A stretch of 64,000 bases of DNA. It comes from a beta proteobacterium AAP65 (GTDB lineage Bacteria > Pseudomonadota > Gammaproteobacteria > Burkholderiales > Burkholderiaceae_C). Made by a program: the position numbers and the translations under genes. How positions within the stretch are numbered: position 1 is the stretch's first letter; every line of letters starts with the position of its first letter. The notes under the pieces were generated by a model, which saw only the letters and a program-made list of their open reading frames with translations, did not search any database and had not been told where the DNA came from. This document shows positions 25,800 to 36,248 of the stretch, piece after piece. Location of the stretch: assembly GCA_001295865.1 (NCBI GenBank), contig LJHW01000020.1, forward strand, positions 62,001-126,000, given 5' to 3'.

Positions 25800-26737
25800 C
25801 AGGCCACGTCGGCGAGCACACGCACGTGTGCCGCCACGCTGCGCGCCAGGGCGCTGAGGTGGTAACCGCCCTCCAGGCAGCTGACGATGCGGCCCTGCGC
25901 GTGCCGCTCGGCCACCTCGACGAGGCGGCGCGTGATCCACTCGTAATCGGCTTCCACCAGGCCCATCTGGCCGAGTTCGTCTTCGCGGTGGGCGTCGAAG
26001 CCGGCGCTGATGAACACCATCTCGGGGCGGAAGGATTCCAGCGCCGGCAGCCACTGCTGCTCGATGGCCTCACGCACGGCAGGGCCGCGCGTGTAGGGCG
26101 CCATCGGCACGTTGACCATGTTCGTGCCCTTGGGCACGGCGCCGCTGTAGGGGTAGAGCGGGTGCTGGAAGTAGCTGCACATCAGCACACGTTCGTCGCC
26201 GGCGATGATGTCTTCGGTGCCGTTGCCGTGGTGCACGTCGAAGTCGATGATGGCCACGCGGCTCAACCCGTGCACGTCCAGCGCATGGCGCGCGGCGATG
26301 GCCACGTTGTTGAAGAAGCAGAAGCCCATGGTCTCGTCGCGCGTGGCGTGGTGGCCGGGCGGGCGCACGCTGCAGAAGGCGTTCTTGGCGCGGCCGGCCA
26401 GCACGTCGTCGGTGGCGGCCACGGCGGCGCCGGCGGCATGCAGCGCGGCGCTGAGCGTGGCGGGGCAGGCGACGGTGTCGGGGTCGAGCGCGCGCGATTC
26501 GCCGCTGGCCTGCACGAGCTGCAGCTTCTCTTGCAACTCGGTCACGTAGTGCGTGGTGTGCGCCCGTTCGATCTGTTCGGCGGTGGCGGCAGGCGCCTGC
26601 TTGAACTCGAGCGCGATGTCCAGGCCCGTGGCGAGCAGGTGGTCGTTGATGGCATCCAGGCGTGCCGGGCACTCCGGGTGGCCGGCCCCCATGTCGTGGA
26701 GGCGGCAGTCGGGGTGGCTGTAGAACACGGTGCTCAT
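25799..26737 (-). CDS. histone-deacetylase-family amidohydrolase
   Basis: 312 aa class II HDAC-like zinc enzyme. VRPPGHHATRDETMGFCFFNN carries the catalytic His pair and DFDVHHGNGTEDI the zinc ligands (near residue 170). A late Asp and ECLEGGYHL-like CLEGGYHLSALA close the site. In bacteria these enzymes deacetylate acetylpolyamines, acetoin-related compounds or proteins. Start at the ATG 26737, directly before STVFYSHPDC. It heads the unit HDAC, MscS, His-rich protein and is divergent from moxR with 40 bases between. Confidence 0.9.
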   Translation of the reverse strand: MSTVFYSHPDCRLHDMGAGHPECPARLDAINDHLLATGLDIALEFKQAPAATAEQIERAHTTHYVTELQEKLQLVQASGESRALDPDTVACPATLSAALHAAGAAVAATDDVLAGRAKNAFCSVRPPGHHATRDETMGFCFFNNVAIAARHALDVHGLSRVAIIDFDVHHGNGTEDIIAGDERVLMCSYFQHPLYPYSGAVPKGTNMVNVPMAPYTRGPAVREAIEQQWLPALESFRPEMVFISAGFDAHREDELGQMGLVEADYEWITRRLVEVAERHAQGRIVSCLEGGYHLSALARSVAAHVRVLADVA

Positions 26738-26777
26738 CAAGGGATCCGGTTTCCGCAATTCGGGTATGGTGCCGCGC

Positions 26778-27700
<923 letters not shown>

Positions 27701-27704
<4 letters not shown>

Positions 27705-28675
27705 ACGCCGCCGGGGTGCTTGCCGGCCTGTCGGTGCGCCAGCGGTTCCGTCGCTGGTGGCAGGCCCGCCTGCCGCTGACCGACACCTGGGTGCTGGGCC
27801 AGCGCAATGTCTACATCCTGCCGACGAAGGCGGGTTTCACCTTCCTGGGCACGCTCGCGGTGATGCTGCTGGCCAGCATCAACTACCAGCTGAACCTGGG
27901 CTACGCCCTCACCTTCCTGCTGGCCGGCGCGGCGCTGGTCAGCATGCACATCACGCACGGCAACCTGCGCGGCCTCACATTGCACCTGCGGCCGGCGCAG
28001 CCGGTGTTCGTGGGCGAACCGGCGCTGCTGGACGTGGTGCTGCAGAACCCCAGCCACGAACGCCCGGCTTTGGGCCTGCGTTTCGAGAGCGATGCCGACG
28101 GCGGCCTGGCCTGGTGCGACGCCCCTGCCGGCGGCCAGGCCAGCGTGCAACTCAGCCTGGTACCCGCACGCCGCGGCTGGCAGCCGGTGCCGGCGCTGGT
28201 GGTGGAGACGCTCTTCCCCTTCGGCCTCTTCCGCGCCTGGACGGTGTGGCGCCCGGCGGCGCGTGTGCTCGCCTGGCCGAAACCCGAACACCCCGCGCCG
28301 CCTTTACCGCTTAGCAGCGCGCGCCACGGCGAAGAACACAGCAGCCCGCGTGGCAGCGGCGGTGAACTCGACGGCGTGCGCCCCTGGCGCCGCGGCGACA
28401 CCATGCGCCAGGTGGTGTGGAAGAAGGTGGCGCGCAGCGGTGAGCTCGTCAGCCGCGAGACGACAGGCAACGCGCAGCGCGAGCTCTGGCTCGATGCGCA
28501 GGACACCGGCCTCAGCGGCAGTGAAGCCCGCCTCTCGCGCCTGGCCGCCTGGGTGCTGGCGGCCGAGCAGGCCGGCATGGACTACGGCCTGCGCCTGGCC
28601 GGCCGCGAGCTGCCGCCCGGCAGCGGCGACACCCAGCGCCGCACCGCACTGGAATGGCTGGCCTTGCACCCATGA
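27701..28675 (+). CDS. DUF58-domain membrane protein
   Basis: 324 aa. Two transmembrane helices near the N-terminus (GFTFLGTLAVMLLASINYQ and LGYALTFLLAGAALVSM) precede a soluble part with the DUF58 core GSGGELDGVRPWRRGDTMRQVVWKKVARSGELVSRE (about residues 220-255). DUF58 proteins accompany MoxR ATPases and transglutaminase-like TgpA proteins. Their molecular job is unknown. It overlaps moxR and the tgpA-like gene by four bases on each side. Confidence 0.9.
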
Positions 28676-30720
28676 ACACTGCCACGCCCCTGCTGACGCG
28701 GCTGCGTGTGCTGCAGCTGCCGCGCGAAACGCGCGACACGCTCTTCCACCTGGCCGTCATCGCGCTGGCCATCGCGCCGCACACGCTGCACCTGCCGCTG
28801 TGGTGCGGTGCCATGGCCGCAGCGCTGCTGTTGTGGCGCGCCCACCTGGCGCTGAATGGCGGCACCCTGCCCAGCCGCTGGCTGGTGGCCGGCCTGCTGA
28901 TGGTGGCCGGCGCGCTGACGTGGTGGAGCGAACGCACGCTGCTGGGCAAGGAAGCCGGCATCACGCTGCTGGTGGTGCTGATGGCGCTGAAGACGCTGGA
29001 GCTGCGCGCCAGGCGCGACGCGCTGGTGGTCTTTTTCCTCGGCTTCTTTCTCGTGCTGACGCACTTTCTCTACTCGCAGAGCCTGCTCACGGGCCTGTGG
29101 CTGCTGCTGTCGGTGTGGGGCCTGCTCACGGCGCTGACGCTGGCCCACCTGCCCGTGGGCCGCCCGCCGCTGTGGCGGGCCGGCAAGGTGGCTGCACGCG
29201 CGGCGGCTTTGGGCGTGCCGCTGATGCTGGTGCTCTTCGTGCTGTTCCCGCGCATCGGGCCGCTGTGGGGGCTGCCGCAAGACGCGCAGGGCCGCACCGG
29301 CCTCTCGGGCAGCCTGCGCCTGGGCGGTGTGGCCAGCCTCGCCGAAGACGACAGCATCGCGCTGCGCCTGCGCTTCTTCGGGCCTGTGCCCAGCCCCGAG
29401 CAGATGTACTTCCGCGGGCCGGTGCTCAGCAGCTTCAACGGGCGTGAATGGACGCGGCTGCAGTCGAGCTTTGCACCTTCGCTGCGCCCGACCTTGCAGC
29501 TGGAAGTGCGCGGCGCGCCGCTGCGCTACGAGATGACGCTGGAGCCCAGCCGCCTGCCGCTGCTGCCGCTGCTGGAGATGACGCCCAACACCCCGGGCAG
29601 TGCGCCCGAGTTGCCCGGCTGGCAGCTGCAGCTGCGGCAAGACGGCCAGTGGCAACTGGACCGACCGCTCATCGACCGCGTGCGTCTGCAGGCCGCTGCG
29701 CACCTGCAGCACCGCCACGGCCCGCGCGAAGACATCGTCGGCCTGCGCGATCTGGTCGACCTGCCGCCCAACACCAACCCGCGCACGCTGCAATGGGCCG
29801 CCGACCTGCGCGCCCGCCCCGGCAACCTGACGGCAGACGCACGCAGCCTGGCCAACCAGGTGCTGCGCCACATCCGCGAGGGCGGCTACACCTACACGCT
29901 GGAGCCCGGGCCCTACGACGACAACGCCATCGACGAGTTCTGGCTCGACCGCAAGCTCGGCTTCTGCGAGCACTTCGCCAGCGCCTTCGTGGTGGTGATG
30001 CGGGCGATGGACGTGCCCGCCCGCATCGTCACCGGCTACCAGGGCACCGACCCCGAACCGCAAGACGGCTGGTACGTCGTGCGCCAGCGCAACGCACACG
30101 CCTGGGCAGAGATCTGGGTGGCCGGCGAAGGCTGGGTGCGTGTGGACCCGACCACCGCCGTGGCGCCCGACCGTGTGCAGCGCGGCAACCGCCTCGCGCC
30201 ACCGCCGGGGCTGGTGGCCGGCGCCGTCAACGCACTGGACCCGGCGCTGGCCACGCGCCTGCGCAACGCCTGGGAGATCGTCAACAACCGCTGGAACCAG
30301 TGGGTGCTGAACTACAGCCGCGGCCAGCAGTTCGACCTGCTGCGCGAACTGGGCTTCGAGGCGCCGAGCTGGCAAGACCTGGCGCAGTTGCTGGGCGTGC
30401 TGCTGGCCAGCGCCGCGCTGGTGGGCGCCAGCTGGGCCTGGTGGGACCGCCGCCGGCAAGACCCGTGGTTGCGACTGCAGCAGCAGGTGCTGCAGCGGCT
30501 GCAGGCGCTGGGCGTGGACGTGCAGGCCCACCACGGCCCGCGTGAACGCGCGCAGCGCCTGCGTGCTGCGCTGGGCGAAGCCGGCGGCGAAGCCGCTGCG
30601 ATGCTCGACGCGCTGGACCGTGAGCGTTACGCCCAGACCGGCCCACCGCCACCGCCTGCGCGGGGCTGGTGGCGGCGCTTCCAGGCGGCATTGCCGCGTG
30701 CGGTGAAATCAGGGGCATGA
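28672..30720 (+). CDS. TgpA-like transglutaminase membrane protein (DUF3488)
   Basis: 682 aa. Six to seven N-terminal transmembrane helices (DUF3488 region, about residues 20-195) are followed by a periplasmic transglutaminase-like domain. The catalytic triad is visible: Cys in LGFCEHFASAFVVVMRAM (near residue 432), His in RNAHAWAEIW and Asp in VRVDPTTAV. One more transmembrane helix (LLGVLLASAALVGASWAWW, near residue 580) and a cytoplasmic DUF4129-like tail complete it. Relatives such as Pseudomonas TgpA are essential envelope proteins of unclear substrate. ATGA overlaps couple it to both neighbours. Confidence 0.92.
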   Translation: MNTATPLLTRLRVLQLPRETRDTLFHLAVIALAIAPHTLHLPLWCGAMAAALLLWRAHLALNGGTLPSRWLVAGLLMVAGALTWWSERTLLGKEAGITLLVVLMALKTLELRARRDALVVFFLGFFLVLTHFLYSQSLLTGLWLLLSVWGLLTALTLAHLPVGRPPLWRAGKVAARAAALGVPLMLVLFVLFPRIGPLWGLPQDAQGRTGLSGSLRLGGVASLAEDDSIALRLRFFGPVPSPEQMYFRGPVLSSFNGREWTRLQSSFAPSLRPTLQLEVRGAPLRYEMTLEPSRLPLLPLLEMTPNTPGSAPELPGWQLQLRQDGQWQLDRPLIDRVRLQAAAHLQHRHGPREDIVGLRDLVDLPPNTNPRTLQWAADLRARPGNLTADARSLANQVLRHIREGGYTYTLEPGPYDDNAIDEFWLDRKLGFCEHFASAFVVVMRAMDVPARIVTGYQGTDPEPQDGWYVVRQRNAHAWAEIWVAGEGWVRVDPTTAVAPDRVQRGNRLAPPPGLVAGAVNALDPALATRLRNAWEIVNNRWNQWVLNYSRGQQFDLLRELGFEAPSWQDLAQLLGVLLASAALVGASWAWWDRRRQDPWLRLQQQVLQRLQALGVDVQAHHGPRERAQRLRAALGEAGGEAAAMLDALDRERYAQTGPPPPPARGWWRRFQAALPRAVKSGA

Positions 30721-31874
30721 GCACATCGAGCGGAAGCCGGCCCACACGTCGCCATTGGCTGGCGGCGCTGGCTGCCCTGGGCTGGGGCGCTGCGCCGGCG
30801 TTGCTGGGCTTGCCGGCCGCCGCAGCCCAAAGGCAGACCACAGCACCCGCCCAGAAGCCGCGCGCCAAAGCAGCGATCAAGCTCAAACCCCGGCGCCGCA
30901 GCCCGCCCGCCGGCCCGGCCTACGCCGGCCACCCGGCCGCGATGACCTTTGCCGAGGAAGTGGCCAACGAACGCGGCCTCCCTGTCGACTGGCTGCGCCA
31001 GCAACTGGCCCAGGCGCGCCGGCTGCCCACGGTGCAGCAGCTCATCATGCCGCCGCCCGTGGGCGTGCCCAAGAACTGGGCAGCCTACCGCGCGCGTTTC
31101 ATCGAGCCGCAGCGCATCAACGCCGGCCTGGCCTTCTGGCAGCAGCACGCGCGCTGGCTGTCCGAGGCCGAAACACGTTGGGGCGTGCCGCCGGAGATCG
31201 TGGCCGCCATCGTTGGCGTGGAGACCTTCTACGGCCGCATCACCGGCAACTTCCGCCTCATCGACGCGCTGGCCACGCTGAGCTTCGATTTCCCCACCGG
31301 CCGGCGCGACCGCAGCGCCTTCTTCCGCAGCGAGCTCGCCGAGTTCTTCGTGCTCTGCGCGCGCGAAGGTCGCGACCCGCAGGCGATGAAAGGCAGCTTT
31401 GCCGGCGCCTGGGGCCTGCCGCAGTTCATGCCCGGCAGCGTGAACCGCTGGGCGCTGGATTTCGACGGCGACGATCACGTCGACCTGATGGACAGCGGCG
31501 CCGACGTGGTGGGCAGCGTGGCCCACTTCCTGGCCGGGCACGGCTGGCAACGCGACCTGCCCACGCACTACGCGGTAGCACTGCCCACCGAGCCCGCCGG
31601 TGCGGTGGGCACGGTCATGCTGCTGGCCCCCGACATCCGCCCCAGCTTCACTGCGGCCGAGTTCGCGGCGCACGGCGCCACACTGCCGAAAGAAGGGCAA
31701 GCCCACGAAGGCCTGCTGGCCCTGGTGGAACTGCAGAACGGCGATGCACCGGCCACGCACGTGGCGGGCACGGCCAACTTCTACGTCATCACGCGCTACA
31801 ACTGGAGCGCTTACTACGCAATGGCCGTCATCGATCTCGCTGCCGCGCTGCGCCAGGCGCGCGGGCCGGGCTGA
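30717..31874 (+). CDS. lytic murein transglycosylase B-like protein
   Basis: 385 aa. A twin-arginine-like or Sec export signal (RRHWLAALAALGWGAAPALL) and a basic linker lead to the MltB domain. The catalytic Glu is expected in PPEIVAAIVGVETFYGRITG (near residue 175), with FAGAWGLPQFMPGSVNRWALDFDGDDHVDL and GHGWQRDLP downstream, all classical MltB/SltB landmarks. The enzyme cleaves peptidoglycan glycan strands to 1,6-anhydro products in the periplasm. It is the last gene of the moxR operon, coupled by ATGA, which supports a cell-wall role for the whole unit. Confidence 0.9.
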   Translation: MSTSSGSRPTRRHWLAALAALGWGAAPALLGLPAAAAQRQTTAPAQKPRAKAAIKLKPRRRSPPAGPAYAGHPAAMTFAEEVANERGLPVDWLRQQLAQARRLPTVQQLIMPPPVGVPKNWAAYRARFIEPQRINAGLAFWQQHARWLSEAETRWGVPPEIVAAIVGVETFYGRITGNFRLIDALATLSFDFPTGRRDRSAFFRSELAEFFVLCAREGRDPQAMKGSFAGAWGLPQFMPGSVNRWALDFDGDDHVDLMDSGADVVGSVAHFLAGHGWQRDLPTHYAVALPTEPAGAVGTVMLLAPDIRPSFTAAEFAAHGATLPKEGQAHEGLLALVELQNGDAPATHVAGTANFYVITRYNWSAYYAMAVIDLAAALRQARGPG

Positions 31875-31897
31875 CCCAGCGCGCGCCCGGCCGCGGC

Positions 31898-34051
31898 TTA
31901 CTTCGCCGCGCCCGCCAGATCGAGCAGGAACACGTACTCGCGAGCGATCTCGTTGAGGATCTCGAAGCGCCCAGAAGCCCCACCGTGGCCGGCCTTCATG
32001 TTGGTGGCCAGCAGCAGCGGGTTGCTGTCGGTGCGCTTGGCGCGCATGCGGGCCACGAACTTGGCGGGTTCGTAGTACTGCACCTGTGAATCCCACAGAC
32101 CCGTGGTCACCAGCATCGCCGGGTAGGCCTGGGCCGAGATGTTGTCGTAGGGCGAGTAGCTCAGCATGTAGTCGTAGGCGGGCTTCTCGCGCGGGTCGCC
32201 CCACTGCTGCCATTCGTTGGCGGTGAGCGGGATGCTCTCGTCGAGCATGGTCGTCACCACATCGACGAAAGGCACGTCCAGCACCATGCCCGTGTAGAGC
32301 TGCGGTGCCTGGTTGGCCACCGCGCCCATCAGCAGGCCGCCGGCCGAGCCGCCGTTGGCGAACACCTTGTCGGGGGCACCCCAGCCGGCTTTCAGCAGCG
32401 CCTGCGTGGCGTCGACGAAGTCGTTGAAGCTGTTCTTCTTGTTCATCATGCGGCCGTCGGCGTACCAGCCCTCGCCCAGCTCGGCCCCGCCGCGCACGTG
32501 CGCGATGGCGATGACGAAACCGCGGTCCATCAGGCTCGGGCGGTTCGACGAGAAGTTCGGGTCGTAGCTGTAGCCGTAGCTGCCGTAGCCCACCACCAGC
32601 AAGGGCGCCTGGCCGTTGGCCTGGGCCTTGTCCTTGCGCCAGGCCACGGTTACCGGAATGCGTTTGCCGTCACGCGAGGGCGCCCAGAGGCGTTCTGTGG
32701 CGTAGAGGCTGGCGTCGTAGCCCGGCACCTCGCGCAGCTTGCGCAGCACGGGCTTACCGCTCTGCAGGTGCAGGTCGTAGGTGGCCGTGGGCTGCACCAT
32801 CGAGGTGACGGTGTAGCGCAGGTGGGCCGCCGCCGGATCGCGGTGCTCGCCCAGCGCCACCACGGTGCCGGCGGGCAGGTCCAGCGCTTTGCCGGCAGCT
32901 TGGCCGAGCAGGCGCACACGCGTGTCGGCGTTCACACGCTCTTCCACCGCGATGCCGCGTGTGGTGAGGGCAAAACCCTCCAGCGTGGCCTGCTCGCGCG
33001 CAGGCACCAGCGTGCGCCAGAGGCTGCGCACATCGGCGGCGTTTTCCGGTGCGCTGACGAGCTTGAAGTTCAGCGCGCCTTCATTGGTGCGGATGACCCA
33101 GCGGCCATTGAGATGGTCGGCGCTGTGGCGAACCTTGTCGCGGCGCTTGAGCAGCACCTTCGCAGGCGTGGCGGGCTTGTTCGCCGGCACCACCAGGGTC
33201 TCGGCCGTTTCGGTGCCACGCACGCCGATCATCACGTACTGGCCTGAGGCCGTCCGGTCGACGCCAACGAACAGCGTCTTGTCGGCCTCTTCATAGACCT
33301 TCACGTCGCTCTTTGCATCGGTGCCCAGCACGTGGCGGTAGACGGGGCCGCTCTGCAGCGTCACCGGGTCTTGCAGGATGTAGAAGACCGTGCGGTTGTC
33401 GTTGGCCCAGGCCATGCCTTCCAGAACGCCGGGCACGGCATCGGCGTAGATCTGGCCGGTGACGAGGTTCTTGAAGCGCAGCGTGTGGATGCGGCGGCCA
33501 CCGGTGTCTTCGGTCCACGCGAGCAGCTGCCCGTTGGGGCTGACGGCCGTGGCGCCCACGCGGTAGTAGGCCTGGCCCTGGGCGAGCGCCGGCTGGTCGA
33601 GCAGCAACTCGGGCTTGGCCTTCGCATCGATGCGTTCGGCATTGCCCCGCTGGCGCATCAGGCGCGGGTATTCATCACCGGCCTTGAACTCGCGCCAGTA
33701 CCAGTGGCCGCGGTCGTAGACGGGCGGCGTGCTGTCGTCTTCCTTGATGCGCGCGCGCATCTCGGCCACCAGCTGCTTCTGCAGGCCCGCCAGCGGCGCG
33801 AGCTTGGCGTCGGTGTAGGCGTTTTCGGCTTCGAGGTACTGAACCACCTCGGGCCGCTTGGTCTTCGGGTCGTCGTCGCGCAGCCAGTAGTACTCGTCCT
33901 GGCGGTCGCCATTCGGGCTCTTGACGGTGTGCGGCACGGGGCGGGCGACAGGCGGCGTGGCGGTGACTTGGCGCATCTGGGCGGTGGAGGGCATCTGGGC
34001 GCAGGCCAGCAAGGGCCCGATCAGCAAAGACAGGGTGAAGAGCGGTTTCAT
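31898..34051 (-). CDS. prolyl oligopeptidase family (S9A) lipoprotein peptidase
   Basis: 717 aa. The N-terminus has a lipobox (LLAC at about residue 20), so it is probably a lipoprotein. A beta-propeller N-terminal region leads to the C-terminal alpha/beta hydrolase. The catalytic Ser is in NGGSAGGLLMG (near residue 560), the Asp is in LWDSQVQYYEP and the His in KAGHGGASGR. HVRGGAELGEGWYADG is the oligopeptidase B/PREP signature. It hydrolyses short peptides. The upstream TonB-C-like gene ends two bases before its ATG, so the pair is one operon. Confidence 0.9.
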   Translation of the reverse strand: MKPLFTLSLLIGPLLACAQMPSTAQMRQVTATPPVARPVPHTVKSPNGDRQDEYYWLRDDDPKTKRPEVVQYLEAENAYTDAKLAPLAGLQKQLVAEMRARIKEDDSTPPVYDRGHWYWREFKAGDEYPRLMRQRGNAERIDAKAKPELLLDQPALAQGQAYYRVGATAVSPNGQLLAWTEDTGGRRIHTLRFKNLVTGQIYADAVPGVLEGMAWANDNRTVFYILQDPVTLQSGPVYRHVLGTDAKSDVKVYEEADKTLFVGVDRTASGQYVMIGVRGTETAETLVVPANKPATPAKVLLKRRDKVRHSADHLNGRWVIRTNEGALNFKLVSAPENAADVRSLWRTLVPAREQATLEGFALTTRGIAVEERVNADTRVRLLGQAAGKALDLPAGTVVALGEHRDPAAAHLRYTVTSMVQPTATYDLHLQSGKPVLRKLREVPGYDASLYATERLWAPSRDGKRIPVTVAWRKDKAQANGQAPLLVVGYGSYGYSYDPNFSSNRPSLMDRGFVIAIAHVRGGAELGEGWYADGRMMNKKNSFNDFVDATQALLKAGWGAPDKVFANGGSAGGLLMGAVANQAPQLYTGMVLDVPFVDVVTTMLDESIPLTANEWQQWGDPREKPAYDYMLSYSPYDNISAQAYPAMLVTTGLWDSQVQYYEPAKFVARMRAKRTDSNPLLLATNMKAGHGGASGRFEILNEIAREYVFLLDLAGAAK

Positions 34052-34053
34052 GC

Positions 34054-34704
34054 TCAGCTGCCGATCCTCAGCGGGTTGCGGAAATCGGCGGGGCGGTAGT
34101 TGTCGATGGTGAGCGTGAGCGTCACCTCCACTTCGGCGGGCACGGCCTGCCCGTTGATGCGCTGTGGTGCGAAGCGCCAGCCCTGCAAGGAGGCCACGGC
34201 CCAACGCCGCAGCACGGGGTAGGTGCCGTCGGCTTCCAGCACCTTGGGTTCTTTGCACTCGCCGGCGGTATCGACGGTGCAGCTCAGGCGCACGTTCAGC
34301 GGCGTGTCGTAGGGCAGCCCATCGGGCTCGGAAGCACCATAGCGTTTCACCGGCCGCGGCTCGATGGCCAAGCCCGTCATGCGCACGGTGCCGCCGTTGG
34401 CCGCCGGTGTGACGAGGTACTGCACGCGCACCCCGGTCTCGAAGGTGGCAGGCTGCCCTGCGCTGTCAACGACGGGCGGGATGCGCGCGCTGGCCAGCTG
34501 CTTCTTCACGCGCTCGACGAAGGCCGCGGGCTGCGTGGCGGCATCGGCCACCTCCAGTTTCTGCAGCTTGCCGTCGGGGCCGAAGGTGGCGTCGGACCAG
34601 ATCTCGACGGTGTAGGGCTTGTCGGGGGTCTGGGCCTGGGCCAGCGATGGGCTTGACAACTCCAGGGCCAGCGCCAGGGCAGCGAGAGGCGCAAAAGTGT
34701 TCAT
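34054..34704 (-). CDS. exported protein with TonB C-terminal-like domain
   Basis: 216 aa. A signal peptide ends near SLAQAQ. The C-terminal half (PLNVRLSCTVDTAGECKEPKVLEADG then YPVLRRWAVASLQGWRFAPQRINGQAVPAEVEVTLTL) has the fold pattern of the TonB C-terminal/energy-transducer domain (..v.f.id..G.v.....s......ld.aa......w.f.P....g.p......). There is no transmembrane anchor and no Pro-rich linker, so it is not a normal TonB. It may bind envelope partners. It is coupled to the S9 peptidase gene. Confidence 0.65.
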   Translation of the reverse strand: MNTFAPLAALALALELSSPSLAQAQTPDKPYTVEIWSDATFGPDGKLQKLEVADAATQPAAFVERVKKQLASARIPPVVDSAGQPATFETGVRVQYLVTPAANGGTVRMTGLAIEPRPVKRYGASEPDGLPYDTPLNVRLSCTVDTAGECKEPKVLEADGTYPVLRRWAVASLQGWRFAPQRINGQAVPAEVEVTLTLTIDNYRPADFRNPLRIGS

Positions 34705-34737
34705 GGGCTCATTCTGGCGCTGTTTGTGGCGCGCCCA

Positions 34738-35130
34738 TCAACCCGTGCACCCGTGCACCACGGCGGCACAGATGAACAAGGTGCCCGCCAGGGTGTGCAC
34801 AGGGCCGTACCAGCGGTGGAACAGGCCGTGTGGCCCGCGAAAGCGTCGGTAGATCTGCTGCGGTGTGAGGCCCAGCAGACCGGCACGCCACTGCACATAG
34901 AACGAGGCGCCCATCGAGACCATCAGCACCGTGTGCAGGTGCCCGCGCCACTCGCGGGGCCAGGCCGCGGGCCACAACACCACACCCAGCGCCAACACGC
35001 AGATGGCCACCACGCTGCCTAGGTGCCAGCGCGCGAGGCGCGGCGAGAACGTCAGCGGCGGGCCCAGCTGCGTCGCGGGGCTTGCGGCATCGGCGGGCTG
35101 GGGTGGTGTGTCAGGCAGATCGGCAGGCAT
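34738..35130 (-). CDS. small four-helix membrane protein, unknown
   Basis: 130 aa, family not recognised. A Pro/Ala-rich N-terminus of about 40 residues precedes three hydrophobic segments: HLGSVVAICVLALGVVLWPAAW, HLHTVLMVSMGASFYVQW and a C-terminal GPVHTLAGTLFICAAVVHG. His residues spaced around the helices (HLGS, HLHT, HGLFHRWYGPVH) could ligate haem, as in small cytochrome-b-like proteins, but this is speculative. The ATG at 35130 was chosen because further upstream sequence overlaps a palindromic noncoding element. Confidence 0.55.
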   Translation of the reverse strand: MPADLPDTPPQPADAASPATQLGPPLTFSPRLARWHLGSVVAICVLALGVVLWPAAWPREWRGHLHTVLMVSMGASFYVQWRAGLLGLTPQQIYRRFRGPHGLFHRWYGPVHTLAGTLFICAAVVHGCTG

Positions 35131-35187
35131 GACAGGCTCCTCGGCGTGCGAGCCCCCATGCTGCCTCTGGGCCTGAAGACACCCCAG

Positions 35188-35201
35188 CCCCCTGCAGGGG
35201 G
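35188..35201. repeat. perfect 14-bp GC palindrome in intergenic spacer
   Basis: CCCCC-TGCA-GGGGG is a perfect palindrome, 13 bases before a TTGGGGGGAGGG run. It lies between the end of the alpha-E gene and the start of the small membrane protein gene, both on the minus strand. It could form a terminator-like or REP-like hairpin separating the two transcripts. No T-run follows in either direction. Confidence 0.5.
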
Positions 35202-35264
35202 ATCCTTGGGGGGAGGGATTCAAGCCGCCCTGCCGCGGCCGGCGTCAGGGCCTGTCGTGCGTCC

Positions 35265-36230
35265 TCAAGCCGCCATCGGCACCAGGAAGTCTTGGCTGAT
35301 GCCCACGCCGATGTCGTTCACGCGGTCGAGGAACTGCGTGAGGTAGGCGTGCAGGCCGGTGGCGAGGATCTCGTCGATGCGCGCGTATTGCAGGTCTGAA
35401 CGCAGGCGGCCGGCGCGGCGCAGGGTTTCGCTGCTGTGCTGGTTGGCCACCATCTCCAGGTTCATCACCAGCTCGTTCAGGCAGGCGGCCAGCGAACGCG
35501 GCATGTCGGGGCGCAGGATGAGCAGTTCGGCCACCTTCTCGGGGTGGATCACGTTGCGATAAACCTTGCGGTAGATCTCGAAGCCGCTCACCGAGCGCAG
35601 CAGCGCGCTCCAGTGGTAGAAATCGACTTCCTGCCCTTCCTTGGCCGCGCCAGGGCCGAAGTAGTCACCGCCCGACAAGGCCTGGTATTTCACGTCGAGC
35701 AGGCGCGCGGTGTTGTCGGCGCGTTCGAGGAAAGTACCGATGCGCAGGAAGTGCAGGGCTTCGTCCTGCAGCATGGTGCCCACCGTCACGCCGCGGCTCA
35801 GGTGGCTGCGGAACTTCACCCACTCGAAGAGGCTGCTGGGGTCGCGCTCGAAAGCGTCGCCGCGGATCAGGCGGTTGAATTCCAGCCAGGTCTGGTTCTG
35901 CGTCTCCCACACCTCGGTGGTCAGCGCCCCGCGCACCGCACGCGCGTTTTCACGCGCCGCGCGCAGGCACGACACGATGCTCGACGGGTTGGTCTCGTCG
36001 CGCACCATGAAATCCATGACGTTGCGCGGCGTGACCTCGCTGTACTTCTGCGAGAAGCTCCAGGTCAGCTCGCTGATCGAGAGCAAACCGCGCCAGCCCT
36101 GCTCGGCCGCGTCGGCGCTCTGTGGCAAGAGACTGGTCTGGTAGTTCACGTCGAGCATGCGCGCGGTGTTCTCGGCGCGCTCCATGTAGCGGGCCATCCA
36201 GAACAGGTGGTCGGCGGTGCGTGACAGCAT
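35265..36230 (-). CDS. alpha-E domain protein
   Basis: 321 aa, all alpha-helical. It begins MLSRTADHLFWMARYMERAENTARMLDV, the signature of alpha-E domain proteins, with a second internal echo (GTFLERADNTARLLDVKYQ) that suggests an ancient duplication. Alpha-E proteins accompany circularly permuted ATP-grasp ligases and transglutaminases in a conserved peptide-modification gene set. Their exact activity is unproven. It is the last gene of the five-gene minus-strand cluster, 18 bases after the ATP-grasp gene, and is the unfused counterpart of the C-terminal half of the protein at 38694-41345. Confidence 0.92.
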   Translation of the reverse strand: MLSRTADHLFWMARYMERAENTARMLDVNYQTSLLPQSADAAEQGWRGLLSISELTWSFSQKYSEVTPRNVMDFMVRDETNPSSIVSCLRAARENARAVRGALTTEVWETQNQTWLEFNRLIRGDAFERDPSSLFEWVKFRSHLSRGVTVGTMLQDEALHFLRIGTFLERADNTARLLDVKYQALSGGDYFGPGAAKEGQEVDFYHWSALLRSVSGFEIYRKVYRNVIHPEKVAELLILRPDMPRSLAACLNELVMNLEMVANQHSSETLRRAGRLRSDLQYARIDEILATGLHAYLTQFLDRVNDIGVGISQDFLVPMAA

Positions 36231-36248
36231 GGTCGTTCTCCCTGTCTT

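Noticed and set aside
28582-30534. 650-codon minus-strand open frame opposite the tgpA-like gene
   Set aside because: Gln/Arg/Ala low-complexity antisense frame within a clearly coding operon.
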